Positions 25,029 to 32,642 of a stretch of DNA of 52,549 bases are shown here, in pieces. Made by a program: the position numbers and the translations under genes. The stretch covers positions 1 to 52,549 of the forward strand of contig DHVS01000030.1 of assembly GCA_002412795.1 (NCBI GenBank), read 5' to 3'. This DNA is from a bacterium UBP2_UBA5202. GTDB lineage: Bacteria; Edwardsbacteria; AC1; EtOH8. The notes beneath the pieces were generated by a model, which ran no database searches, was not told where the DNA came from, and saw nothing but the letters and a program-made list of their open reading frames with translations. How positions within the stretch are numbered: position 1 is the stretch's first letter; each line of letters begins with the position of its first letter.

Positions 25029-25064
25029 TAGTATATTCCTGTATTCTTGGTTTCCTTATAAAAA
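25029..25064. repeat. Dispersed TTCCTGTATTC repeat, copy 1
   Basis: The segment TTCCTGTATTCTTGGTTTCC... plus flanks matches 36195-36227 almost base for base, including the trailing TTATAAAA. It lies in the gap between bamA and the skp-like gene. A TTTTCTACGGTT motif accompanies both copies. Confidence 0.5.
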
Positions 25065-25174
25065 TAATCCCGTTGTTTTCTACGGTTATGCAGTTAATAA
25101 ATTTCATGCTCCAATCACTAAAATCAAAAACAAAAAGCCTATGGCTGACAGCTATAAGCTTTCCGCTAATGTGA

Positions 25175-27439
25175 TCAGAACGTGGTTCCGATCTGAAAAT
25201 GGAATTCCCAGTGGTCGTTCAGTTGGTATGGCAGCTGCTTGCGGTCAAAACCATAGGCCCAGTCAAAGCCCAGGATTCCGATCATGGGGATCTCCATCCT
25301 GACCCCGGCCCCCAGTCCCTTGTAGGCTGTGGCCCGGGCGTCCTTGACGCTGAGCCAGGAGTTCCCGGCATCCAGGAACAGCATGGTGTAAATGCTGGAG
25401 TTGATGCCGTAGCGCAGTTCCAGGTTGGACACCGCCATGGCCCTCCCCCCGTAAGAGGTGCTGATGGAGCGGTCGGGGTAGCCCCTTACTCCGTCCTCGC
25501 CGGCCCCGCCCACAAAAAAGCGCTCGCTGATGGGAACGGTGTTGGGATTTGAATATCCGTCCACCATTCCGGCCCGGACCCGGCCCATTACCGCCAGCTT
25601 CCAGAACAGGGGGTGGTAATAGCGGTATTCTCCGGTGTATTTCTGATAATCCACCTGGCCCTGCAGTATCCCTCCGCAGAACTTGGAGCTGAGCATGGTC
25701 CTGCTCCCTCTGGTGGCGTTGAAAGGCCGGTCCCGGCTGTCCCGCACCAGGCTTATGCCGGTGCTGGAGGAGATCCGGGGCCAGGTCTGGCTGGTCAGGC
25801 CGGCTGAAGCGGTGGAGGAAAGATTGTAAATGTCCAGCCGTTCCAGGTTGTACTGCCAATACCCCCGGGTGTAGTCCAGCCAGGGGATGGGCCGCCCCAG
25901 CCGCAGCCCGCCGCCGATCCTCTCCTCGTCGTAAGTGGAGTAGGAATAGGTTGTCCGGTAAAGGTCGATGCCGGCCGAGGTGGGGGTGTCGAACAGCCAG
26001 GGCTCGGTGAAGCCCAGGTCCAGGTTGAATTTTTTGGAGCTGAATTCCGTTTTGAAGTTTATCGCCTGCCCCCGGCCGAACAGGTTGGGCATCCCGATCT
26101 GGACGAACCCGGCCAGCCCGTCGGTGGCCCCGTAGGTGGTGCCCACCTGGAACTGGCCCACCTGCTTTTCCTTGACGGTGAATATCAGGTCGATGTCGCC
26201 GCTGGTGTCGGCCGGTTGGGAGCCGATCTGGACGTCTTCAAAATATCCCAGGGAGAAAACCTCGCGCTGGCTGCGGATCACCAGGGAACGGCGGAACAGG
26301 TCGCCGGGCAGCACCTTCAGCTGGCGGCGGATGACCTTGTCCCTGGTCTTGGTGTTGCCGGCGATGATCACCTGCCGGATGTGGGCCGGGTTGTTCTCCA
26401 GGATGCTGTATTTCATGTCGGCCACCGAGTCGTGCAGGCTGGGCTCCGGTATCACCCGGCAGTAGATGAATCCCTCCTCGGTGTAGATGGTGTAAAGGTT
26501 CTCCAGCGTCTTGTCGGCCTGGTCGGCGCTGAAAACCTGACCGGGCTTAAGGGCCAGGGCCTGCTTAAGCTTGGGGGTGGTTATCTTTTCGTTGCCCTCA
26601 AAAGTCAGCTGTCCCACCCGGTATTTGGTTCCCTCCGTCAGGTTGATGTAGGCGGTCACCCGGTCCCGGTTCTGGTTGTAACTGACGCTGTCCAGCACGG
26701 CCTTGGCCTCTATGAACCCGTAGTTCTGGCAGTAGCGTTCCACCCGGGCCAGGTCATCGGTCAGGGTGTCCTGGCTGTAGGCCCCCTTGCGGTACCAGGG
26801 AACGGCCCTCCACAGCAGGGTCAAGCCGCGCTGCTTGGTGGTCATGGCGCTGATGATGTCCCGGCTTTTAAGCGACGGGTTCCCGGTAAAGACGATCTTT
26901 TTCACCCGGACCTTGCGGCCCTCGTCTATCACGTAGCGCAGGGAGTATTTGCTGCCGGACTCGATCAGTGTGTCCCGTACCGTGGCGTCGGAGTATCCCT
27001 TTTCCAGGTACAGACTGCGGATCAGGGCGGCATTCTGGCTGATGATCTTCTTGTCCAGCATGGACCCGGGCCTGACCGTCAGGGTGTCCTCCAGGTCCTG
27101 GGTGCTGATCTTCTCGTTGCCCAAAAATTCCACCCGTTCCACCAGCGGCTTTTCCGCCACCACAAATACCAGATCGCTGCCCATCCCGGTGCTGTCGGTG
27201 CGGAGCTTGACGTCCTTGAAATATCCCAGGGCGTAGACCTTGCGCAGGGCCGAGGAAAGCCCGTCGGCGTCCAGGCTGTCCCCTACGGTCAGCTGGGAGG
27301 CGTTGATGATGGAGGTCTGGTCGACATTTACGTTGCCCTCCACCTTAAGTCCGGTGACAACCACTGCCCAGGATGTGGAACAAGACATAAAAAATAAAAT
27401 GGCCGATACGATGATCGCGGGAAATATTTTCTTCTGCAT
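25175..27439 (-). CDS. bamA: Outer-membrane protein assembly factor BamA
   Basis: Central subunit of the outer-membrane protein insertion machine (Omp85 family), 754 residues. A signal peptide (1-25, hydrophobic with SCSTSWA) precedes five POTRA repeats, each with the VxxVxFxGN-type beginning, for example VERVEFLGNEK near 105, VKKIVFTGNPS near 176, VGQLTFEGNEK near 266 and IRQVIIAGNTK near 345. The 16-stranded barrel follows from about 420. It contains FFVGGAGEDGVRGYPD near 645 (the conserved VRGY/F lid-loop motif) and ends in phenylalanine, the usual insertion signal. It has its own strong promoter, then skp-like and lpxD genes downstream. Confidence 0.97.
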   Translation of the reverse strand: MQKKIFPAIIVSAILFFMSCSTSWAVVVTGLKVEGNVNVDQTSIINASQLTVGDSLDADGLSSALRKVYALGYFKDVKLRTDSTGMGSDLVFVVAEKPLVERVEFLGNEKISTQDLEDTLTVRPGSMLDKKIISQNAALIRSLYLEKGYSDATVRDTLIESGSKYSLRYVIDEGRKVRVKKIVFTGNPSLKSRDIISAMTTKQRGLTLLWRAVPWYRKGAYSQDTLTDDLARVERYCQNYGFIEAKAVLDSVSYNQNRDRVTAYINLTEGTKYRVGQLTFEGNEKITTPKLKQALALKPGQVFSADQADKTLENLYTIYTEEGFIYCRVIPEPSLHDSVADMKYSILENNPAHIRQVIIAGNTKTRDKVIRRQLKVLPGDLFRRSLVIRSQREVFSLGYFEDVQIGSQPADTSGDIDLIFTVKEKQVGQFQVGTTYGATDGLAGFVQIGMPNLFGRGQAINFKTEFSSKKFNLDLGFTEPWLFDTPTSAGIDLYRTTYSYSTYDEERIGGGLRLGRPIPWLDYTRGYWQYNLERLDIYNLSSTASAGLTSQTWPRISSSTGISLVRDSRDRPFNATRGSRTMLSSKFCGGILQGQVDYQKYTGEYRYYHPLFWKLAVMGRVRAGMVDGYSNPNTVPISERFFVGGAGEDGVRGYPDRSISTSYGGRAMAVSNLELRYGINSSIYTMLFLDAGNSWLSVKDARATAYKGLGAGVRMEIPMIGILGFDWAYGFDRKQLPYQLNDHWEFHFQIGTTF

Positions 27440-27476
27440 TCTTCTTACCTATTGCTTATGATGAAGTTAACTGATT

Positions 27477-27505
27477 ATTATAGCATTGCTTAAGTAAATA
27501 GTCAA
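27477..27505 (-). promoter_or_regulatory. Sigma70-type promoter for bamA
   Basis: On the minus strand, TTGACT (27500-27505) and a consensus TATAAT (27477-27482) are separated by 17 nt. The start would be near 27470, giving a leader of about 30 nt. Confidence 0.78.
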
Positions 27506-27612
27506 TGTAAAAACAACCCGGCGGGGGCCATATTCACATACTACGCATTTCTTGGCCATTTTGTTCCGTTCATTTACCGCCCCTGCCGGTCTCAGATCTG
27601 GATGAAACAAAT

Positions 27613-27640
27613 AAAGGGCTTTGGCGGCCCAAAGCCCTTT
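27613..27640. terminator. Second hairpin downstream of clpC
   Basis: A perfect 12-bp stem (27613-27624 with 27629-27640) with a 4-nt loop. On the minus strand it is followed by ATTTGTTT. It probably backs up the clpC terminator, insulating bamA. Confidence 0.6.
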
Positions 27641-27730
27641 TGGTTGTATTGCATACTATAAAGTTTAGACTCGTAAAACAGAAAAATGGTTTAAGTTTGG
27701 GATCAAAAACCTTATGGGTTGAAAAACAAA

Positions 27731-27753
27731 GGCCGGAACAAAATGTTCCGGCC
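27731..27753 (-). terminator. Rho-independent terminator of the mcsA-mcsB-clpC unit
   Basis: A perfect 10-bp stem (27731-27740 with 27744-27753) and 3-nt loop lies about 30 nt past the clpC stop. It is followed on the minus strand by TTTGTTTTTC. Confidence 0.85.
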
Positions 27754-27785
27754 TGGTCTCGTCTTTGGCTGGTTAGTATCCCTTC

Positions 27786-30245
27786 TCACGCCTTCTTCTT
27801 CCCGCTGGCCGCCCGGCCCCTGACCGGTTTGAAGCGAATGAGGCCTTCTTTGGCCTCTACCTCCACCGTCTCCCCCGGTTTGACCGCGCCCTTCAGGATC
27901 TCTTCCGAAAGCGGGTCCTCCACCAGCCGCTGGATGGTCCGCTTGACCGGTCTGGCCCCGTAGGAGGGATCGAATCCCTTCTCCGCCAAAAGCTGCTTGG
28001 CCTCGGGGCTTAACTTGATCCTGATGTCCTTCTCCGCCAGCCTGGCCGAAAGCTGCCCGGTCAGGATATCCACTATCTGCTCCATCTCCGGCTCGCCCAG
28101 GGAATGGAACACCACCGTCTCGTCCACCCGGTTCAGGAACTCGGGGTTGAAGGTCTTCTTGAGCTCAGCCAGCACCTTGTCCTTCATCAGATCGAAGGAC
28201 TGCTGGTCGCCCGACGACTGGAACCCCAGGCTGACGCCTTTCTTGATCTCCCTGGCCCCCAGGTTGGAGGTCATGATCACCACCGTGTTCTTGAAGCTGA
28301 CCTTGCGGCCGTAGGAATCGGTCAGCAGGCCGTCCTCCAGCACCTGCAGCAGGACATTGAAGACGTCGGGGTGGGCCTTCTCTATCTCATCCAAAAGGAC
28401 CACGGAATAGGGCCGGCGCCGCACCTTCTCGGTCAGCTGGCCGCCCTCGTCATAGCCCACGTAACCCGGAGGCGCTCCCATCATCCGGGAGACCGCGTGT
28501 TTTTCCATGTATTCCGACATGTCCACCCGGATCAGGGCGTTCTCATCCTCGAACAGAAAGGCGGCCAGGGTCCTGGCCAGCTCGGTCTTGCCCACCCCGG
28601 TGGGCCCCAGGAAGATGAAGGAACCCATGGGCCGTTTGGGATCCTTGATCCCGGCCCGGGTGCGGCGCACCGCCCGGGAGATGGCCGAGATGGCCTGTTG
28701 CTGGCCCACCACCCGTTTGCTCAGTTCCTGTTCCATCTTCAGCAGCCGGGCCGATTCCTTCTCCTCCAGCTTGACGATGGGAATGCCGGTCCAGCGGGCC
28801 ACCACGTAGGCGATGTCCTCCTCGCCGATCACTACTCTGATCTGCTCCCGGCTCTTCTTCCAGGCGGCCTTCAGCCGCTCTATCTCCTGTTTCTTGTTGC
28901 GCTCGGCGTCCCGCCAGCGGGCCGCCCCCTCGTAATCCTGCTTTTTTACCGCCGCTATCTTAGACAGGACTATCTGCTCCAGCTCGCCGTCCAGGGCCTT
29001 GATCTCCAGCGGCGGCTCGCTGGCCCCCAGCCGGGCCCGGGACCCGGCCTCGTCTATCACGTCGATGGCCTTGTCCGGCAAAAAGCGGTCGCTGATGTAA
29101 CGATCTGAAAGCCGGACCGCCGACTCGATGGCTTCCGGGGAGTATTTTATCTTGTGGTGCTCCTCGTACTTGGACTGCAGGCCTTTCAGTATCCTGATGG
29201 TCTCCTCCGCCCCCGGCGGCTCCACCACTATGCTCTGGAACCTGCGCTCCAGGGCCGCATCCTTCTCAATGTGCTTGCGGTACTCATCCATGGTGGTGGC
29301 CCCCACGCACTGGATCTCGCCCCGGGCCAGGGCCGGCTTCAGCATGTTGGAGGCGTCCAGGGCCCCCTCGGCCCCGCCGGCCCCGACGATGGTGTGAAGC
29401 TCGTCCAGGAAAAGGATGGCATCGCTGGCGGCCTTAAGCTCGTTCATCACCGCCTTCAGGCGTTCCTCAAACTGTCCCCGGTATTTGGTGCCGGCCACCA
29501 CCGCCGCCAGGTCCAAAGCCAGCACCCGCTTGCCGGAGATCTGCTCCGGCACCTGCCCGGCGATTATCTGCTGGGCCAGGCCCTCCACGATGGCGGTCTT
29601 GCCCACCCCGGCCTCGCCGATCAGCACCGGGTTGTTCTTCTTGCGCCGGGACAGTATCTGGATCACCCGCTCGATCTCCCGGGCCCGCCCGATGACGGGA
29701 TCCAGCTTGCCCTCCCGGGCCAATTGTGACAGGTCACGGCAGAAATAATCCAGCGCCGGGGTCTTGCTCTGGGAATCGGCCGCCGGCTTTGGTAGGCCAC
29801 CCGGCTCCACCGCCAGCAGCCTCAGCATCTCGGCCCTCACCCGTTCGGCATCGGCGCCAAAGGAAAGCAGCGCCCGGCCGGCCGCTCCGTTCGGCTCGTC
29901 CAAAAGGCCCAGCAGCAGGTGCTCGGTGCCCACATAACTGTGCTGCAGCGAACGGGCCTCGTCCACGGCGAATTCCATGGCGTTCTTGGCCGGCTGGTTA
30001 AAAGGCATGTCGCCCAGGGCCAGCGTTCCCCCGGCCTGGGGCGCCATCTCCTCCACCCGGCGCTTTACCTGCTCCAAGTTCAGACCCAGGTTGACCAACA
30101 CGGTGGCCGCGACACCTTGGCCCTCGCGGATCATGGCCAGCAGAATGTGCTCGGTGCCCACGTAATCGTGCTGCAGACGGCGGGCCTCCTCCCGGGCCAT
30201 GAACAGTACCTTCTTGGCCCTCTCGGTAAAACGGTTTTCTTTCAT
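27786..30245 (-). CDS. clpC: ClpC-type AAA+ unfoldase
   Basis: Hsp100 unfoldase that feeds proteins to ClpP. I start at the ATG at 30245 (MKENRFTERAKK...); a TTG three codons earlier is less likely. At 819 residues it has two Clp N repeats (about 1-145, with HDYVGTEHILLA and HSYVGTEHLLLG), and AAA1 with GEAGVGKT near 210. A middle domain carries a UVR-like stretch (KKQDYEGAARWRDAERNKK), and AAA2 has GPTGVGKTE near 545 and VVLLDEIEKAHPDV. In Gram-positives ClpC degrades proteins phosphorylated on arginine by McsB; mcsB and mcsA directly upstream support the same circuit here. No mecA is visible. Confidence 0.96.
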   Translation of the reverse strand: MKENRFTERAKKVLFMAREEARRLQHDYVGTEHILLAMIREGQGVAATVLVNLGLNLEQVKRRVEEMAPQAGGTLALGDMPFNQPAKNAMEFAVDEARSLQHSYVGTEHLLLGLLDEPNGAAGRALLSFGADAERVRAEMLRLLAVEPGGLPKPAADSQSKTPALDYFCRDLSQLAREGKLDPVIGRAREIERVIQILSRRKKNNPVLIGEAGVGKTAIVEGLAQQIIAGQVPEQISGKRVLALDLAAVVAGTKYRGQFEERLKAVMNELKAASDAILFLDELHTIVGAGGAEGALDASNMLKPALARGEIQCVGATTMDEYRKHIEKDAALERRFQSIVVEPPGAEETIRILKGLQSKYEEHHKIKYSPEAIESAVRLSDRYISDRFLPDKAIDVIDEAGSRARLGASEPPLEIKALDGELEQIVLSKIAAVKKQDYEGAARWRDAERNKKQEIERLKAAWKKSREQIRVVIGEEDIAYVVARWTGIPIVKLEEKESARLLKMEQELSKRVVGQQQAISAISRAVRRTRAGIKDPKRPMGSFIFLGPTGVGKTELARTLAAFLFEDENALIRVDMSEYMEKHAVSRMMGAPPGYVGYDEGGQLTEKVRRRPYSVVLLDEIEKAHPDVFNVLLQVLEDGLLTDSYGRKVSFKNTVVIMTSNLGAREIKKGVSLGFQSSGDQQSFDLMKDKVLAELKKTFNPEFLNRVDETVVFHSLGEPEMEQIVDILTGQLSARLAEKDIRIKLSPEAKQLLAEKGFDPSYGARPVKRTIQRLVEDPLSEEILKGAVKPGETVEVEAKEGLIRFKPVRGRAASGKKKA

Positions 30246-30285
30246 AGCATCCAAGTATTAAAGTATTAGAGTAGTATGTATCATC

Positions 30286-31344
30286 CTACGAAAACATCGC
30301 CCGGACCCGGTCAGCCCGTTCGATTTCCTCCTGGGTGGCATCCAGCGTCCGGTCGCAGGCGAACTGCAGGTGGGCCGGCTGCATTGATATCAGCATCCGG
30401 TTGAGATCGGCCAGTTTTGGAATGGTTACCAGCCCCAGGCTTATCCCCAACCGGACCGCCGACCACAGGCTCAGGAATTCTTCCATGGAAAGCACCCGGG
30501 CCTGGCTTAAAATTGCCCTGGCCCTAAAGACCCTGTCTTCCAGCTCGGGGCGGGACCTGCTCCACAAATCATCCCGCTGCTTGTTCTCTTCGCTCTGCAA
30601 TGATCTGGCCGCCTGCTCCACCTCTTCCACTATCTCCAGCTCGCTTTTGCCCAGGGAGGTCCGGTTGGAGAACTGGAACAGGTTGGCCTTGACTCGGCTG
30701 CCCTCGCCATAGGCGCCCCGGGCCACGATCCCTTTTTGAGAAATGTCTTCCATCAGACCGTCCATCTTTTCGCTCATCGCCAGAGCCGGAAGATGCATCA
30801 GCACCGAGGCCCTTAAGCCCGTGCCCAGATTGGAGGGACAGACGGTCAGGAATCCGCGGTCGGCAGAAAAGGCCACTTCCATCCGTTCCTGCAGCTGGTC
30901 GTCCACCTGGTCGGCCACTCTGAAAGCCTCCAGCAGGTCCAGCCCCGGAAAGATCGACTGCAGTCTCAGGTGGTCCTCTTCGTTGATCATCAGGCTGACA
31001 TTCTGTTCCGGGGAGATCAACACCCCGGCCTGCAACTGCTCCGCCGGGCCGGAGCTGGTCATTCGCCGCTCCTCCAGGGCTCTCCGGCCCAGTTTGGTGA
31101 TCCCGTCCAGGGAAAAGAACGAAGCCCCATTAAGATAGTTGACCTTAAGGGCCTGATCTTTGCTGAAATCCAGGATCTCCCGCCGCTCGCTCTCGCGGCA
31201 GCGGCCCGGGAAATTGTAGTTCTGTAAATTGCGGGCCAGCCTGACCCGGCTGGAAAGGATGGTCTCCGCCTCCCGCCCGGCGGCGTTTGTCCACCCGGCC
31301 GGCTGCTGCAGCAGGCCTATGATCCCTGCGTCATCTGGATTCAT
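30286..31344 (-). CDS. mcsB: Protein-arginine kinase McsB
   Basis: ATP:guanido phosphotransferase-family kinase that phosphorylates arginine residues and marks proteins for ClpCP. The 352-residue protein has the ATP-binding SSRVRLARNL near 31-40 and the catalytic cysteine motif CPSNLGTG (C169). Other nucleotide-contacting arginines appear in VVARGAYGEGSRVKAN-like text near 206-220. Length fits McsB rather than creatine or arginine kinases, which carry a longer N-terminal domain. It lies between mcsA and clpC, 40 nt before clpC, as in Bacillus. No arginine phosphatase (YwlE) gene is in the window. Confidence 0.95.
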   Translation of the reverse strand: MNPDDAGIIGLLQQPAGWTNAAGREAETILSSRVRLARNLQNYNFPGRCRESERREILDFSKDQALKVNYLNGASFFSLDGITKLGRRALEERRMTSSGPAEQLQAGVLISPEQNVSLMINEEDHLRLQSIFPGLDLLEAFRVADQVDDQLQERMEVAFSADRGFLTVCPSNLGTGLRASVLMHLPALAMSEKMDGLMEDISQKGIVARGAYGEGSRVKANLFQFSNRTSLGKSELEIVEEVEQAARSLQSEENKQRDDLWSRSRPELEDRVFRARAILSQARVLSMEEFLSLWSAVRLGISLGLVTIPKLADLNRMLISMQPAHLQFACDRTLDATQEEIERADRVRAMFS

Positions 31345-31374
31345 GTGATTTGGACTGTCCTATTTACTGGAGCA

Positions 31375-31400
31375 GACAGGATTAACATGATTTCACCTGT
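31375..31400. repeat. Dispersed AATCCTGTC-type repeat (inverted orientation)
   Basis: The text ACAGGATTAACATGATTT is the reverse complement of the AATCATG-TAATCCTGTC motif seen near 19107-19131. It lies just upstream of mcsB in the mcsA-mcsB gap. Confidence 0.45.
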
Positions 31401-31575
31401 TTCTCATTTAAACCCTGACCTGCCAGCACGTTTTCCCTAAATACTTGACGGCCATCCTGACGGCGGTCAGTTGATTCGTTAACTCAAGTGGTATATGGTT
31501 TCTGTCGGAAGGAGTCCGCCACGAGGGGTCGAAATTCTTACAATTATTATTTCCTATTTCCCATTTCCTATTTAT

Positions 31576-32091
31576 TTAATCCCGTGATCTTACCTGCTCC
31601 GATTCCAGCACCTTCAGCCGGTCGCGCAGGGTGGCGGCCAGTTCAAACTGCTCCTTTTCCACCGCTGCGTTGAGTTGGCGTTTCAGAATGACCGCCTGGC
31701 CCCCGGCCACCGGCAGTTGTACCGCTGCCTTTTTAGCAGGCTTGCCCAGATGCCGGTCGCTGTGCTGGATACGCATAACCAGCGGTTCCAGTTTCTCTGA
31801 AAAATCCCGGTAACAGCCGGGGCATCCCAGCCTGCCGGTCTTCTGGAACTGGGACCAGCTGAGGCCGCAGCGGCTGCAGCTGATATCGGGCCGGGCCGGA
31901 CCGGAATCGGTCAGTTCCATCATCAGCTGGGTTAGTAGGTCGCTTAGGCCGGAGATGGCGGCCTCCATGGGGCTCAGCAGGCCCTGGCTCAGGGCGCATT
32001 CCTCGCACAGCATCCTGTGGCGGGCCTGTCCGGCCTTGATCTCGGTGTAACTTAAGGTGGCCTGTTTTTTATGGCAGGATTGGCAAAGCAT
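31576..32091 (-). CDS. mcsA: McsA-like zinc and UVR-motif protein
   Basis: Activator/adaptor of McsB, 171 residues. Two pairs of zinc-binding cysteines at the N-terminus (CQSC at 3-6 and CEEC near 29) and two more (CSRC near 72 and CPGC near 90) are followed by a linker and a C-terminal UVR motif. The UVR segment LNAAVEKEQFELAATLRDRLKVLE is 24 residues in total; only its ends are distinctive (LNAAVEKEQFE, ATLRDRL). This is the full McsA layout. It is first in the mcsA-mcsB-clpC series; ctsR, which precedes it in Firmicutes, is absent. A gap of about 230 nt separates it from mcsB, unusual for a tight operon. Confidence 0.93.
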   Translation of the reverse strand: MLCQSCHKKQATLSYTEIKAGQARHRMLCEECALSQGLLSPMEAAISGLSDLLTQLMMELTDSGPARPDISCSRCGLSWSQFQKTGRLGCPGCYRDFSEKLEPLVMRIQHSDRHLGKPAKKAAVQLPVAGGQAVILKRQLNAAVEKEQFELAATLRDRLKVLESEQVRSRD

Positions 32092-32216
32092 AACGTTTGG
32101 CTCGTAATTTCTAATGTCGAATTTCTAAACCCTAAACAATTACTAATAACACAAATCCAAAAGAGTTAGAGTTTTATAATTAAGTAATTTGAATTTGTTT
32201 AGTATGCGAAGTAAGA

Positions 32217-32546
32217 TTATTTAAGTTTATCATCAATTATTCGGTAATCTTCTCCGCATAAAACCTTAATTACTCTATCGTTATTTGCATCAAAGACAAC
32301 CATTGGTGGTGTCGACTTTAAACTACTATGTTTATAACCCCAATGTTCGGTCAATACTGCATTATCATTAAAACATTTAATATGCTGTGGTTCTCCAGCT
32401 ATTTTTTTAACTTCACTTCGAGACATTCCAATTTTAACAGCCTTAACTTTTGCCTCAATTTTCGCATATTCATATGATTCTACAATATTATAAACAATAA
32501 TAGCCAATATAATTGACAATACAATAGTTAACCAATATTTTCTCAT
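32217..32546 (-). CDS. Small exported or membrane-anchored hypothetical protein, BamE/SmpA-like
   Basis: A 109-residue protein with an N-terminal membrane segment (residues 5-22) and a soluble C-terminal part. The stretch VKIGMSRSEVKKIAGEPQ near 38-55 is the typical opening of SmpA/OmlA (BamE-like) folds, where GMxxxEVxxxxGxP recurs. The assignment is by motif only. The gene is conspicuously AT-rich compared with mfd and mcsA, suggesting recent transfer or relaxed constraint. It has its own near-consensus promoter overlapping the mfd stop codon. It lacks a cysteine lipobox, so it is not an obvious lipoprotein BamE. Confidence 0.65.
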   Translation of the reverse strand: MRKYWLTIVLSIILAIIVYNIVESYEYAKIEAKVKAVKIGMSRSEVKKIAGEPQHIKCFNDNAVLTEHWGYKHSSLKSTPPMVVFDANNDRVIKVLCGEDYRIIDDKLK

Positions 32547-32613
32547 TGTTAAAGCCCTAATTACAAATTTCTATTTGGTGTTTAGAGTTTACCCCATATT
32601 AGTTTATAAGATA

Positions 32614-32642
32614 AATATATACATTAAAACGGCTTTTGTCAA
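32614..32642 (-). promoter_or_regulatory. Sigma70-type promoter overlapping the mfd 3' end
   Basis: On the minus strand, a consensus TTGACA (32637-32642) includes the mfd stop codon (TGA, 32639-32641). TATATT (32614-32619) follows after 17 nt. It drives the AT-rich small gene and possibly mcsA. Confidence 0.72.

Larger units (their letters stand above)
27440..27785. other. Intergenic gap between clpC and bamA (346 nt)
   Basis: Holds two terminator hairpins close to the clpC end (27613-27640, 27731-27753) and the bamA promoter (27477-27505). The remaining middle part has no gene or further signal that I can support. Confidence 0.7.

Noticed and set aside
26216..27397. 393-codon plus-strand frame
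   Set aside because: Antisense to bamA; composition typical of a shadow frame.
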